From contig NZ_JAHXRQ010000002.1 of NCBI RefSeq assembly GCF_019392335.1, positions 1 through 64,000 of the forward strand: 64,000 nucleotides of DNA, read 5' to 3'. This stretch comes from Mameliella sp. CS4. Its GTDB lineage: Bacteria > Pseudomonadota > Alphaproteobacteria > Rhodobacterales > Rhodobacteraceae. Position 1 is the stretch's first letter; each line of letters begins with the position of its first letter. The notes under the pieces were generated by a model, which was given only the letters and a program-made list of their open reading frames with translations, searched no databases and was not told where the DNA came from. Positions 1 through 8,677 of the stretch are shown here, piece by piece. The position numbers and the translations under genes were made by a program.

Positions 1-148
1 CCGCCCGCGAGACGATGTTCTCGGAGGCGATCAGCTCGATCTCGTCGCGCTGCCGGCCAAGCTCGCCGGTGATCGAGGCAAAGAGCTCTGGGTCGCGGGA
101 GGCGAGCGACTCGGTGAAGAAACCGTCGTCGCGATGGGGGGCGTTCAT
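1..148 (-). CDS. glyA: Serine hydroxymethyltransferase, N-terminal part (cut by window edge)
   Basis: Only the first 49 codons are inside the window; the gene runs off the left end. The frame starts at an ATG ending at 148, preceded by a good AGGAG ribosome site (about 158-162). The visible N-terminus contains [20 protein letters not shown] and IVSRA, the standard opening of bacterial GlyA, in which the IASEN segment lies close to the pyridoxal-phosphate and folate site. GlyA interconverts serine and glycine using tetrahydrofolate in the cytoplasm. It is divergent from nadK. The identification rests on the highly conserved N-terminus alone. Confidence 0.88.
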   Translation of the reverse strand, partial: MNAPHRDDGFFTESLASRDPELFASITGELGRQRDEIELIASENIVSRA

Positions 149-321
149 GGCGCTGCTCCTTTGGATTCGAATTGCGGGGTTTCGTATCGGAAACCGCGGC
201 TGACTCAAAGTAGGTAAAGCGACGCGCTGCGACATACCAGCGGCATGGAGGCCCGGGCACTGGTCCCTGCCGGAAGTTTGTGCTTCCATCCGCCCCGGAT
301 GGAGACGACAGGAAACCCCCG

Positions 322-1083
322 ATGAGCTTAAGGATCGCCTTTTGTGCGTCCAACGCACCGATCGCGCAATCGGCGCGCGCCGGTCTGACGCGGCGTTACG
401 GCGACCATGCCGAACGTGGCGCCGATGTGATCGTCGCCCTGGGCGGGGACGGTTTCATGCTGCACACGTTGCACCGGACACAGGAATTGGCGGTTCCGGT
501 CTACGGTATGAACCGGGGCACTGTGGGGTTCCTGATGAACGAATATTCCGAACACGGGCTGGTTGAACGGCTGAAATCAGCCGAAGAGGCGGTGATCAAC
601 CCGCTGGCCATGCGCGCGACCTGCACCGACGGCGAGGAACACGAGGCGCTGGCGATCAACGAGGTCTCGCTGCACCGTTCGGGCAGCCAGGCGGCGCGGC
701 TGCGGATCAGCGTCGACGGCCAGGTGCGTATGGCGGAACTGGTCTGCGATGGCGCGCTGGTGTCGACGCCGGCCGGATCGACGGCCTACAACTACTCGGC
801 CCACGGGCCGATCCTGCCGATCGGGGCGGATGTGCTGGCCCTGACCCCGGTGGCGGCCTTTCGCCCCCGGCGCTGGCGCGGCGCGCTGCTGCCCAAGGCG
901 GCAGAGGTCAGTTTCGAAGTGCTGGAGGCCGAGAAACGCCCGGTCATGGCCGAGGCGGACGGAGCGGAGGTGCGCGACGTTCTGGCGGTGCAAATCCGCT
1001 CGGAACCCGGGGTGGCGCACCGGGTGCTGTTCGACCCGGGGCACGGGTTGGAGGAACGGCTGATCCGCGAGCAGTTCGTCTGA
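322..1083 (+). CDS. nadK: NAD kinase
   Basis: This 253-residue protein phosphorylates NAD to NADP with ATP in the cytoplasm. It shows the family signatures in order: the GGDG phosphate-binding motif at residues 41-44, the [11 protein letters not shown] loop at 61-71, the NE pair at 113-114 that contacts NAD, and the [15 protein letters not shown] segment at about 143-157. The length suits the short alphaproteobacterial NadK. A GTG at 280 is in frame, but I prefer the ATG at 322: it has an AGGAAA upstream and gives the usual MSLRIAF start. The gene is divergent from glyA and convergent with the secreted-protein gene after it, with only 21 bases between the stops. Confidence 0.93.
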   Translation: MSLRIAFCASNAPIAQSARAGLTRRYGDHAERGADVIVALGGDGFMLHTLHRTQELAVPVYGMNRGTVGFLMNEYSEHGLVERLKSAEEAVINPLAMRATCTDGEEHEALAINEVSLHRSGSQAARLRISVDGQVRMAELVCDGALVSTPAGSTAYNYSAHGPILPIGADVLALTPVAAFRPRRWRGALLPKAAEVSFEVLEAEKRPVMAEADGAEVRDVLAVQIRSEPGVAHRVLFDPGHGLEERLIREQFV

Positions 1084-1107
1084 GGGCGCCCCCCTCTAGG
1101 CGCCTCA
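1081..1107. terminator. Shared bidirectional hairpin between nadK and the next gene
   Basis: The arms TGAGGGCGCC (1081-1090) and GGCGCCTCA (1099-1107) pair with one bulged G around an 8-base loop. The left arm begins with the nadK stop codon and the right arm ends with the stop codon of the convergent gene, so one stem covers both gene ends. There is no clear T-tract on either side, so termination is inferred from position and stem only. Confidence 0.55.
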
Positions 1108-2019
1108 GGGTTGCTGTTCCTTGAGCTCGAACTCGTCGAGTTCATAGCGCTTGCCGCAGGGGCCGGCCTCGTCCCCGTCACCGCATTGCGATCCCTTGAA
1201 GATCAGGGTCAGGACGCCGGGCTGTCCGGTGATGGCCGCATCCTGGATCGCGTTCAGGAACACGCGGCGATAGCGGCCGTCCTCCATCCCCAGCCAGAAG
1301 GACGTCAGGCAGCCGGCAGGGCCGCAGACCATGTCCGTCGTGCTGTCGCAAAGCATCGCTCCGTGGTTGATCCGCAGGTCCATCGGCTGCTTGCCGTCAA
1401 TGTCGATCTGCTGCGAGAAACCATCGCTGACGCTCAGCTGACCATCCAGAACCGTGCACGCCTCGCGCATGTCACCCAGGATCTGCGCCGCAGGATCGGC
1501 CAGGGTGCGCCGTTCCAGCTCGCGCTGGTCGAAATCCGGCAGCGGGCAGTACTTCTGGACTTCGGTGATCGCCGCGTTCGACCCGATCAGGGTGAACCGG
1601 TGAATGACCGGTGCGCTGTCGGCGTTGTCCCAGACATGCAGTTGCGCTCGTATGCCGGCCTTGAGCCGGTTGATGCCGCGCAGGTGCGTTTCTTCCAGCG
1701 GGGCGTGGAAGCTTTCCAGTCCGCTGTGGCTGAAATCAAGCGACCCGGCCAGTTGGGACCCGACGAAAAGAAGACTGTCCAGGCGCGGCGCGGCCACCAT
1801 GCCGGGCATGTTCTGTGTTGTCAGACGGTAGGCCAGGGGCTCTCCGGTTGAGCACCCAAGTTCAAAGCAGATCACTTCGTCGTTGCCATTGCAGACGCGG
1901 GCGGTGTGAACGGTTGCCTCTTCGCCGCCGACAAACTCCCAGTTGGCCCAGGCGGCACCGGTCCAGGCGCAGAGGCCGGCAATGGCCAGGATCAGTGCCT
2001 TGAAGGCCTTGCTTTGCAT
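1105..2019 (-). CDS. Secreted protein of unknown function
   Basis: The 304-residue product has a clear Sec signal peptide: a Lys-containing start, a hydrophobic core over residues 8-20 and cleavage after AWA near 25. It is therefore probably periplasmic. The mature part contains several Cys (for example VICFELGC, MVCGPAGC and GSQCGDGDEAGPC), which suggests disulphides, and reads as two similar halves, each with a Cys-x-Cys-rich hairpin (VICFELGC and DMVCGPAGC). I recognise no family. The ATG at 2019 has a strong AAGGAG site. It stands alone, convergent with nadK, and no context points to a role. Confidence 0.7.
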   Translation of the reverse strand: MQSKAFKALILAIAGLCAWTGAAWANWEFVGGEEATVHTARVCNGNDEVICFELGCSTGEPLAYRLTTQNMPGMVAAPRLDSLLFVGSQLAGSLDFSHSGLESFHAPLEETHLRGINRLKAGIRAQLHVWDNADSAPVIHRFTLIGSNAAITEVQKYCPLPDFDQRELERRTLADPAAQILGDMREACTVLDGQLSVSDGFSQQIDIDGKQPMDLRINHGAMLCDSTTDMVCGPAGCLTSFWLGMEDGRYRRVFLNAIQDAAITGQPGVLTLIFKGSQCGDGDEAGPCGKRYELDEFELKEQQP

Positions 2020-2340
2020 GAAGAATCTCCTTTCGCGACGTCAGGGGATGAGTCCATGCCCCGACCGGCAGGTCAAGTCACCCTTCAGATCACTTCTGCG
2101 CAAGCGGCACCCGCGCCATAGTTCGACCGGAGCGGGCGGGCACGGGGGTGAGTCGCTATTCAACTTTGCAAAATTGAACAATCATTAAAGATCACAGCAA
2201 GTATTTCGGTGGTTTGCAAATATTTGCAGGAAAAATTCGCAAACCTTCTGCGATAATCTGTCCTGACCGCCGGTAACAGACTTGCCCGTTTGGCGGTGCA
2301 GCGCCTAAGCGGATTGTCAGGGAAAAGAGGAGGCACTCTC
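2020..2340 (+). promoter_or_regulatory. prpE promoter/operator region with TTTGCAAA sites
   Basis: This 321-base gene-free stretch is notably AT-rich from 2160 to 2265. It has TTTGCAAA at 2165-2172 and 2213-2220. The second copy runs into TTTGCAGG (2223-2230), which makes a 14-bp palindrome TGCAAATATTTGCA at 2215-2228. TTCGCAAA follows at 2236-2243. Regulators of the ScfR family (PccR, MccR, RamB), which control propionyl-CoA and acetyl-CoA metabolism in Rhodobacterales and actinobacteria, bind paired TTTGCAAA elements, so this is a likely operator for prpE. The spacing here (10 and 13 bp between centres) is not the textbook spacing. The part from 2020 to 2160 shows nothing specific. Confidence 0.6.
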
Positions 2341-4233
2341 ATGGGCTATCAAGACGTATATGACGGCGCGCAGGCCGATCCGGAAGGCTTCTGGATGTCG
2401 GCGGCCGAGGCGATCGACTGGGAGAAGAAACCTTCGAAGGCCCTCTTTGACCGGGGCGATCACATGTACGAGTGGTTTGCCGACGGGATGGTCAACACCT
2501 GCTGGAACGCGGTGGACCGGCATGTCGAGGCGGGGCGTGGCGAACAGACCGCCATCATCTACGACAGCCCGATCACCCATACCAAGCGCGAGATTTCCTA
2601 CGTCGAGCTGCGCAACCGCGTGGCCAACCTGGCGGGCGCGCTGCGCGCCAAGGGCGTGGAAAAGGGTGACCGCGTCATCATCTACATGCCGATGATCCCC
2701 GAGGCGCTGGAGGCCATGCTGGCCTGCGCGCGCCTGGGGGCTGTGCATTCGGTCGTCTTTGGCGGTTTTGCCGCGAACGAGCTGGCGGTGCGGATCGACG
2801 ATGCCCAGCCCAAGTGCATCATCGCTGCCTCCTGCGGGATGGAGCCGGGCCGTGTCGTCCACTACAAGCCGCTTCTGGACGGGGCCATAGACCAGGCAAA
2901 TCACAAACCCGAGTTCTGCGTGATCTTCCAGCGCGAGCAGGAAGTGGCGCACCTGGAAGAGGGGCGCGACTACAACTGGCACGGGTTCCAGTACGGCGTC
3001 GAGCCGGCGGACTGCGAGCCGGTCGAGGGCAACCACCCGGCCTATATCCTCTATACCTCGGGCACCACCGGCCAGCCCAAGGGGGTCGTGCGCCCGACTG
3101 GCGGACACCTGGTTGCGCTGAACTGGAGCATGAAGAACCTCTACAACGTCGATCCCGGCGACGTGTTCTGGGCGGCCTCGGACGTGGGCTGGGTCGTGGG
3201 CCATTCCTATATCTGCTACGGGCCGCTGATCCACGGCAACACCACCATCGTCTTCGAGGGCAAGCCCGTGGGCACCCCCGATGCGGGGACGTTCTGGCGC
3301 GTGATTTCCGAGCATAAGGTCAAGTCGTTCTTTACCGCGCCCACCGCCTTCCGCGCGGTGAAACGCGAGGACCCCAAGGGCGAATTCGTCGGCAAGTACG
3401 ACCTGAGCGGCCTGAATGCGGTCTACCTCGCGGGCGAACGCGCCGATCCGGACACGATTCAATGGGCGCAGAACCAGCTGAAGGTGCCGGTGATCGACCA
3501 CTGGTGGCAGACCGAGACCGGCTGGTGCATCGCGGGCAACCCGCTGGGCATCGAGGAGCTGCCGACCAAGCTGGGGTCTCCGGCGAAGCCGATGCCGGGC
3601 TACGATATCCAGATCCTGGATGAGGGCGGCCACCCGCTGCCGCAGGGCGAACTGGGCGCCATCGCGGTCAAGCTGCCGCTGCCGCCGGGCACCCTGCCGA
3701 CGCTGTGGAATGCCGAGGCGCGGTTCAAGAAGAGCTATCTGGAGCATTTCCCCGGCTACTACGAGACCGGCGATGCGGGGATGATCGACGAGGACGGCTA
3801 CGTCTATATCATGGCGCGCACCGATGACGTCATCAACGTGGCCGGTCACCGCCTGTCGACGGGTGGAATGGAAGAAGTTCTGGCCAGCCATCCGGACGTG
3901 GCCGAATGCGCCGTGATCGGCGTGACCGACCAGCTGAAGGGCCAATTGCCGCTGGGCTTTCTCTGTCTGTCGTCGGGGGTGAACCGCCCGCACGAAGAGA
4001 TCGTGGCGGAGAGCGTCAAGCTGGTGCGGGACAAGATCGGGCCGGTCGCCGCCTTCAAGCTGGCCTGCGTGGTGGACCGTCTGCCCAAGACCCGGTCGGG
4101 CAAGATCCTGCGCGGCACGATGGTTTCGATCGCTGACGGCAAGGCGTTCAAGATGCCCGCCACGATCGACGATCCGGCGATCCTGGATGAGATCAAGGAA
4201 GCGCTGCAGGGGCTGGGTTACGCCAAGGACTGA
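2341..4233 (+). CDS. prpE: Propionyl-CoA synthetase (propionate-CoA ligase, AMP-forming)
   Basis: This 630-residue cytoplasmic enzyme activates propionate to propionyl-CoA through an acyl-adenylate. It has the adenylate-forming signature YTSGTTGQPKG from residue 238, the YLAGERADP and DHWWQTETGW segments typical of acetyl/propionyl-CoA synthetases, YETGDAG and the hinge region, and the catalytic lysine in the RSGKILRG motif near residue 588. Length and the DHWWQTET form favour PrpE over AcsA. An in-frame start lies upstream at 2290, but the ATG at 2341 has a perfect AGGAGG about 8 bases before it. It is monocistronic, and the upstream TTTGCAAA cluster suggests control by propionyl-CoA-responsive regulation. 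Confidence 0.92.
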   Translation: MGYQDVYDGAQADPEGFWMSAAEAIDWEKKPSKALFDRGDHMYEWFADGMVNTCWNAVDRHVEAGRGEQTAIIYDSPITHTKREISYVELRNRVANLAGALRAKGVEKGDRVIIYMPMIPEALEAMLACARLGAVHSVVFGGFAANELAVRIDDAQPKCIIAASCGMEPGRVVHYKPLLDGAIDQANHKPEFCVIFQREQEVAHLEEGRDYNWHGFQYGVEPADCEPVEGNHPAYILYTSGTTGQPKGVVRPTGGHLVALNWSMKNLYNVDPGDVFWAASDVGWVVGHSYICYGPLIHGNTTIVFEGKPVGTPDAGTFWRVISEHKVKSFFTAPTAFRAVKREDPKGEFVGKYDLSGLNAVYLAGERADPDTIQWAQNQLKVPVIDHWWQTETGWCIAGNPLGIEELPTKLGSPAKPMPGYDIQILDEGGHPLPQGELGAIAVKLPLPPGTLPTLWNAEARFKKSYLEHFPGYYETGDAGMIDEDGYVYIMARTDDVINVAGHRLSTGGMEEVLASHPDVAECAVIGVTDQLKGQLPLGFLCLSSGVNRPHEEIVAESVKLVRDKIGPVAAFKLACVVDRLPKTRSGKILRGTMVSIADGKAFKMPATIDDPAILDEIKEALQGLGYAKD

Positions 4234-4254
4234 GCCCGTCTGGCCGAAGAGAGT

Positions 4255-4393
4255 GTCGCCGCCTTCGGCGGCGATCCGCGGGGGGCGTTGCCCCCCGCTT
4301 TGCATTGTGGGGCTGCGCCCCGCAGGGTTTCCGGTGGGGGCTTTGCCCCCGCGTCTTCGACGCTCCCCCAGAGGTATTTGACGCCCAAAGAAA
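4255..4393. repeat. GC-rich palindromic intergenic repeat, family A (copy 1)
   Basis: A series of back-to-back palindromes follows prpE: a CGCCGCCTTCGGCGGCG hairpin near 4257-4273, GCGGGGGG...CCCCCCGC near 4278-4299, TGGGGCTGCGCCCCGCA near 4308-4324, and GGGGGCTTTGCCCCC at 4336-4350. After these come CTCCCCCAGAGGTATTTG (4363-4380) and AAGAAAC. The last part closely matches a second copy near 36936-36998. It looks like a REP/BIME-type element and may also end prpE transcription. Confidence 0.6.
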
Positions 4394-4440
4394 CACGGGG
4401 TCGGGGGTGCAAACTGCGGGCGGTCCGTGAGTTTGCCGTG

Positions 4441-4487
4441 GAAGACAGGACGCCCGCCACAGGGAGCGACGGGCGTCCTGTCGTCTT
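4441..4487 (-). terminator. maeB terminator hairpin
   Basis: A 13-bp perfect stem GACAGGACGCCCG (4444-4456) pairs with its complement at 4470-4482 around a 13-base loop, and pairing extends outward past one bulge. It lies 8-50 bases beyond the maeB stop. No strong T-tract is seen. Confidence 0.7.
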
Positions 4488-4494
4488 GGCGAGG

Positions 4495-6774
4495 TCAGCT
4501 GTAGTGGTCGACCGGCGTGCCGGCGATGGCGGCCATGTTCAACAGGCCGCGCGCGGTGATCGAAGGCGTGACGATATGGGCGCGGTTGCCCATGCCCATC
4601 AGGATCGGGCCGACCTCGAGCCCGCCGCCTTTCATCTTGAGGATGTTGCGCGTGGCCGAGGCCGCGTCCGCGTGCCCGAAGATCAACACGTTGGCCGCGC
4701 CCTGCATCCGGTTGCCGGGGAAGAGGCGCGCGCGCAAATCGGGGTCGAGCGCGGCATCGACGTTCATCTCGCCCTCGTAGCAGAAGTCACAGCCGCGATC
4801 GTCGAGGATCTCCAGCGCGGCGCGCAGCCGCTGGCCCGAGCCTTCGGACTGGTTGCCGAACTGCGATTGCGAGCAGAAGGCGATATTGGGTTCGATGCCG
4901 AAGCGGCGGACGTGGCGTGCGGCGCCGACGGCGCTTTGCGCGATTTCCTCGGGCGTCGGCAACAGCCGAACATGGGTGTCGGCGATGAAGAGCGGCCCGT
5001 CTTCGAGGATCATCAGCGAGAGCGCCCCATGCGGGTGCAGCTTGGCCGAGCCAAGGATCTGGCGGATGTAGTTCAGGTGCCAACGGTATTCGCCGAAGGT
5101 GCCGCAGATCAGGCTGTCGGCCTCGTTGCGCTGTACCATGATGGCGCCGATGGCGGTGGTGTTGGTGCGCATGATCGCGCGGGCGAGGTCGGGCGTGACG
5201 CCGCGCCGGGCCATGATCTGGTGGTAGGTTTCCCAGTAGTCGCGATAGCGCGGATCGTTTTCCGGGTTCACGATGTTGAAATCTCGGTCGGGGCGGATTT
5301 CCAGCCCCATGCGCTCGCAGCGGGTCTCAATCACCTCGGGACGGCCGATCAGGATCGGCGTCTCGGTTGTTTCTTCCAGAATGGCCTGGGCGGCGCGCAG
5401 AACGCGCTCGTCCTCGCCTTCGGCAAAGACGATGCGGCGGCTGGCGGTGGCGGCGGCCTGGAAGACCGGCCGCATCAGCAGGGCGGATTTGTAGACCGAG
5501 GCATCGAGCCGCTGCTTGTAGGCCTCGATGTCCTCGAGCGGGCGCTGCGCGACACCGCTTTCCATCGCCGCGCGGGCCACGGCGGTCGACACGACACCGG
5601 ACAGGCGCGGGTCGAAGGGTTTGGGGATCAGGTAGTCGGCGCCGAAGGTCAGCTGTTCGCCCCGGTAGGCGGCGGCGGCCTCCGCCGATGTCGTGGCCCG
5701 GGCGAGCGCCGCGATGCCCTCGACACAGGCGACCTGCATGGCATCGTTGATCTCTGTCGCACCCACGTCCAGCGCGCCGCGGAAGATGAAGGGGAAACAC
5801 AGGACGTTGTTGACCTGGTTGGGGAAATCGCTGCGCCCGGTAGCGATGATCGCGTCCGGTGCCGCCTCGCGCGCGAGGTCGGGCATGATCTCGGGCGTGG
5901 GGTTCGCAAGGGCAAAGATGATCGGGCGCGGGGACATGCGCTTGACCAGTTCGGGTTTCAGAACGCCGGGCCCGGAGAGGCCGAGGAAGAGGTCGGCGCC
6001 GTCGATCACCTCGTCCAGCGTGCGCTTGTCGGACGCCTGGGCAAAGGCGGCCTTTTGCGGGTTCATGTCTTCTGCCCGGCCTTCGTAGACCAGTCCGTGA
6101 ATGTCGCAGAGCCAGACGTTCTCGCGCTTGACGCCCAGTTTCAGCAGCATGTTCAGGCAGGCGATGCCCGCAGCACCACCCCCGGTCGAGACGACCTTGA
6201 TATCGCCCCAGGCCTTGCCCGCGACGTGCAGGGCGTTGGTGGCAGCGGCGCCGACGACGATGGCCGTGCCATGCTGGTCATCGTGGAAGACGGGGATGTT
6301 CATCCGCTCGCGGCAGATTTTTTCGACGATGAAACAGTCGGGGGCCTTGATGTCTTCGAGGTTGATGGCGCCGAAGGTCGGTTCCAGCGCGCAGACGATC
6401 TCGGCCAGCTTCTCTGGGTCGGGTTCGTTCACCTCGATGTCGAAACAGTCGATGTCGGCGAATTTCTTGAACAGGACGGCCTTGCCTTCCATCACCGGCT
6501 TAGAGGCCAGCGCGCCGATGTTGCCCAACCCCAGCACGGCGGTGCCGTTGGTGACCACGGCCACGAGGTTGCCGCGGATGGTGTAGCGGGCGGCGGCGCT
6601 TTCGTCGGCCTTGATCTCCATGCAGGCCTCGGCGACGCCGGGGGAATAGGCGCGGCTAAGGTCGCGGCCATTGGCCAAGGGTTTGGTCGCGCGGACCTCG
6701 AGTTTCCCGGGCTTGGGGTTCTCGTGGTAGAACAGGGCCGCCTGGCGCATGGTTTCGTTGCTGGTTTCAGTCAT
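4495..6774 (-). CDS. maeB: NADP-dependent malic enzyme with C-terminal phosphotransacetylase-like domain
   Basis: This 759-residue cytoplasmic enzyme oxidatively decarboxylates malate to pyruvate, producing NADPH. The N-terminal half carries the malic-enzyme motifs YSPGVAEAC (43-51), [25 protein letters not shown] and DDQHGTAIV, and the Rossmann GGGAAGIA. The C-terminal half (about 425-759) resembles phosphate acetyltransferase and is normally regulatory in MaeB, binding acetyl-CoA. I start at the ATG ending at 6774, with AAAGG upstream, rather than ten codons earlier. It is divergent from the cdd salvage operon. Confidence 0.93.
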   Translation of the reverse strand: MTETSNETMRQAALFYHENPKPGKLEVRATKPLANGRDLSRAYSPGVAEACMEIKADESAAARYTIRGNLVAVVTNGTAVLGLGNIGALASKPVMEGKAVLFKKFADIDCFDIEVNEPDPEKLAEIVCALEPTFGAINLEDIKAPDCFIVEKICRERMNIPVFHDDQHGTAIVVGAAATNALHVAGKAWGDIKVVSTGGGAAGIACLNMLLKLGVKRENVWLCDIHGLVYEGRAEDMNPQKAAFAQASDKRTLDEVIDGADLFLGLSGPGVLKPELVKRMSPRPIIFALANPTPEIMPDLAREAAPDAIIATGRSDFPNQVNNVLCFPFIFRGALDVGATEINDAMQVACVEGIAALARATTSAEAAAAYRGEQLTFGADYLIPKPFDPRLSGVVSTAVARAAMESGVAQRPLEDIEAYKQRLDASVYKSALLMRPVFQAAATASRRIVFAEGEDERVLRAAQAILEETTETPILIGRPEVIETRCERMGLEIRPDRDFNIVNPENDPRYRDYWETYHQIMARRGVTPDLARAIMRTNTTAIGAIMVQRNEADSLICGTFGEYRWHLNYIRQILGSAKLHPHGALSLMILEDGPLFIADTHVRLLPTPEEIAQSAVGAARHVRRFGIEPNIAFCSQSQFGNQSEGSGQRLRAALEILDDRGCDFCYEGEMNVDAALDPDLRARLFPGNRMQGAANVLIFGHADAASATRNILKMKGGGLEVGPILMGMGNRAHIVTPSITARGLLNMAAIAGTPVDHYS

Positions 6775-6992
6775 GGGCAGGCCTTTCGGACAGAGGTAGT
6801 TCAACGGTAAACAATCGTGAACTCCGGGTGAAGACTCGTCTTTGGCGGTACAGTTTTCGGCTATTGTTGTAAATCACGAGAGAGGCCCGGGGCCGGGGTC
6901 GGCGGATTTTCTGTCCCGGGCGACCCGGCGTTCACGCTTGCAATCGGGGCGCGCCAGTTTCACGATGAAAGCCCCGAAGTCCCGGAGGTTCC

Positions 6993-7385
6993 ATGTCCCT
7001 TGCCGATGCGGCCCGCGCCGTTCGCGAAAACGCCTACACGCCCTATTCCAATTTCAAGGTAGGGGCGGCGCTGCGCACGCCCTCGGGCGCCGTCTATGTC
7101 GGATGCAATGTCGAGAACGTCGCCTATCCCGAAGGCACCTGCGCCGAGGCAGGGGCCATCGCGGCGATGGTGGCGGCGGGCGAGACCGAGATCGCCGAGG
7201 CCTATGTCATCGCCGATAGCGCACATCCGGTGCCGCCCTGTGGCGGCTGCCGACAGAAATTGTTCGAATTTGCCAAGGGGCATACCCCGGTGACACTGGC
7301 CACGCTGGACGGGGTCGAGGAGAAGGTGACCGTGGCGGATCTGCTGCCCGGCGCCTTTGCCAACGACCACATGGACCGCGCGTGA
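6993..7385 (+). CDS. cdd: Cytidine deaminase
   Basis: The 130-residue enzyme hydrolyses cytidine and deoxycytidine to uridine and deoxyuridine. Zinc ligands and the proton shuttle are visible: TCAEAGAI gives Cys50 and catalytic Glu52, and PPCGGCRQ gives Cys83 and Cys86. The NVENVAYPEG segment that holds the ribose is also intact. The length fits the small homotetrameric class. GGAGG lies just before the ATG. It is the first gene of a five-gene salvage operon whose members overlap by 1-4 bases. Confidence 0.94.
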   Translation: MSLADAARAVRENAYTPYSNFKVGAALRTPSGAVYVGCNVENVAYPEGTCAEAGAIAAMVAAGETEIAEAYVIADSAHPVPPCGGCRQKLFEFAKGHTPVTLATLDGVEEKVTVADLLPGAFANDHMDRA

Positions 7386-8677
7386 TGGACGCAAGGCGGG
7401 TCATTGCCGAGCTGCGTCGGGGCGAGGACCCGTCACCGCGCGACCTGGCCTGGTTCGCGCAGGGCCTGGCCGATGGCACGGTCAGCGCGGCCCAGGGCGG
7501 GGCCTTCGCGATGGGGGTTTGCCTGCGCGGCCTGTCCGAGGCCGGGCGCGTGGCCCTGACGCTGGCGATGCGGGATTCGGGCCATGTGCTGGACTGGGAT
7601 CTGGACGCGCCGGTGGTGGACAAACATTCGACCGGCGGCGTGGGCGATTGCGTCTCGCTGGTGCTTGCGCCCGCTCTGGCCGCTTGCGGGGTCTATGTGC
7701 CGATGATTTCCGGCCGGGGGCTGGGCCATACCGGTGGCACGCTGGACAAGCTGGAGGCGATCCCGGGCTATTCGGTCGGCGTGGACGAGGCCATGTTGCG
7801 GCACGTGGTGGGGGATGTGGGCTGTGCCATCGTCAGCGCCTCTGCCGATATCGCGCCCGCGGACAAGCGGCTCTATGCGATCCGCGACGTGACGGCGACG
7901 GTCGAGAGCCTCGACCTGATCACCGCGTCCATCCTGTCCAAAAAGCTGGCCGCCGGGCTGCAGTCGCTGGTGCTGGACGTCAAGACCGGCTCTGGCGCCT
8001 TCATGAAATCGCCGGGAGAGGCGCGGGCGCTGGCCGAGGCGCTGGTGAGCACCGCCAATGCGGCGGGCTGTCCGACAACCGCGCTGATGACGGACATGTC
8101 GCAGCCGCTTGCGCCCGCGCTTGGCAACGCGCTGGAGGTCGATGTCTCGATGGCGGTTCTGACCGGAGAGGCGAAGGGGCCGCTTCTGGACCTGAGCGTG
8201 GCCTTGGGGGCGGAACTGCTGACCACCGCCGGGATCGAGGGCGGCGAGGAGAAACTGCGCAAGGCGATTGCCAGCGGCGCGGCGGCAGAACGGTTCGGGC
8301 GCATGGTCTATGCACTGGGCGGGCCGCTGTCCTTTGTCGAGGATTGGCGGCGCTTCCTGCCCGAGGCGACGGTGATCCTGGAGGTTTCCGCCCCAGCCGA
8401 CGGTGTGGTGACGGCGATGGACGGCGAGGCTCTGGGTCTTGCCGTGGTCGACCTTGGCGGCGGTCGCCGGGTCGAGACTGACGTGGTTGACCCGGCTGTG
8501 GGCCTGTCGGACATGGTGCGCCTGGGCGACAAGGTGCGCCGGGGGCAGCCGCTGTGCCGTGTACACGCGGCGCGTGAGGGACAGGCGGCAGCGGCGGCTC
8601 AGGCGGTGTTGGACGCCATCACACTGGGCGAGACCGCCCCCGCCGAGATCCCGCTGGTGCTGGAACGGATAAGCTGA
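7385..8677 (+). CDS. deoA: Thymidine phosphorylase
   Basis: This 430-residue enzyme phosphorolyses thymidine or deoxyuridine to the base and 2-deoxyribose-1-phosphate. It has KHSTGGVGD at 80-88, which binds phosphate, and the family signature SGRGLGHTGGTLDKLE at 109-124. LDVKTGSGAF and the C-terminal domain follow. The ATG at 7385 overlaps the cdd stop codon by one base (TGATG); a GTG one codon earlier is possible. It feeds deoB with pentose-1-phosphate. Confidence 0.94.
   Translation: MDARRVIAELRRGEDPSPRDLAWFAQGLADGTVSAAQGGAFAMGVCLRGLSEAGRVALTLAMRDSGHVLDWDLDAPVVDKHSTGGVGDCVSLVLAPALAACGVYVPMISGRGLGHTGGTLDKLEAIPGYSVGVDEAMLRHVVGDVGCAIVSASADIAPADKRLYAIRDVTATVESLDLITASILSKKLAAGLQSLVLDVKTGSGAFMKSPGEARALAEALVSTANAAGCPTTALMTDMSQPLAPALGNALEVDVSMAVLTGEAKGPLLDLSVALGAELLTTAGIEGGEEKLRKAIASGAAAERFGRMVYALGGPLSFVEDWRRFLPEATVILEVSAPADGVVTAMDGEALGLAVVDLGGGRRVETDVVDPAVGLSDMVRLGDKVRRGQPLCRVHAAREGQAAAAAQAVLDAITLGETAPAEIPLVLERIS

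Noticed and set aside
2317..4305. A 662-codon minus-strand frame across prpE
   Set aside because: It is a shadow of prpE, with Arg/His/Gln-rich composition typical of antisense frames in GC-rich DNA.
4255..4393. Possible CRISPR-like or tandem array after prpE
   Set aside because: The palindromes are adjacent and different from each other, with no equal-length spacers; a REP-like element fits better.
4288..6810. An 840-codon plus-strand frame across maeB
   Set aside because: It is antisense to malic enzyme, which has all its motifs; the plus-strand translation has no recognisable domain.
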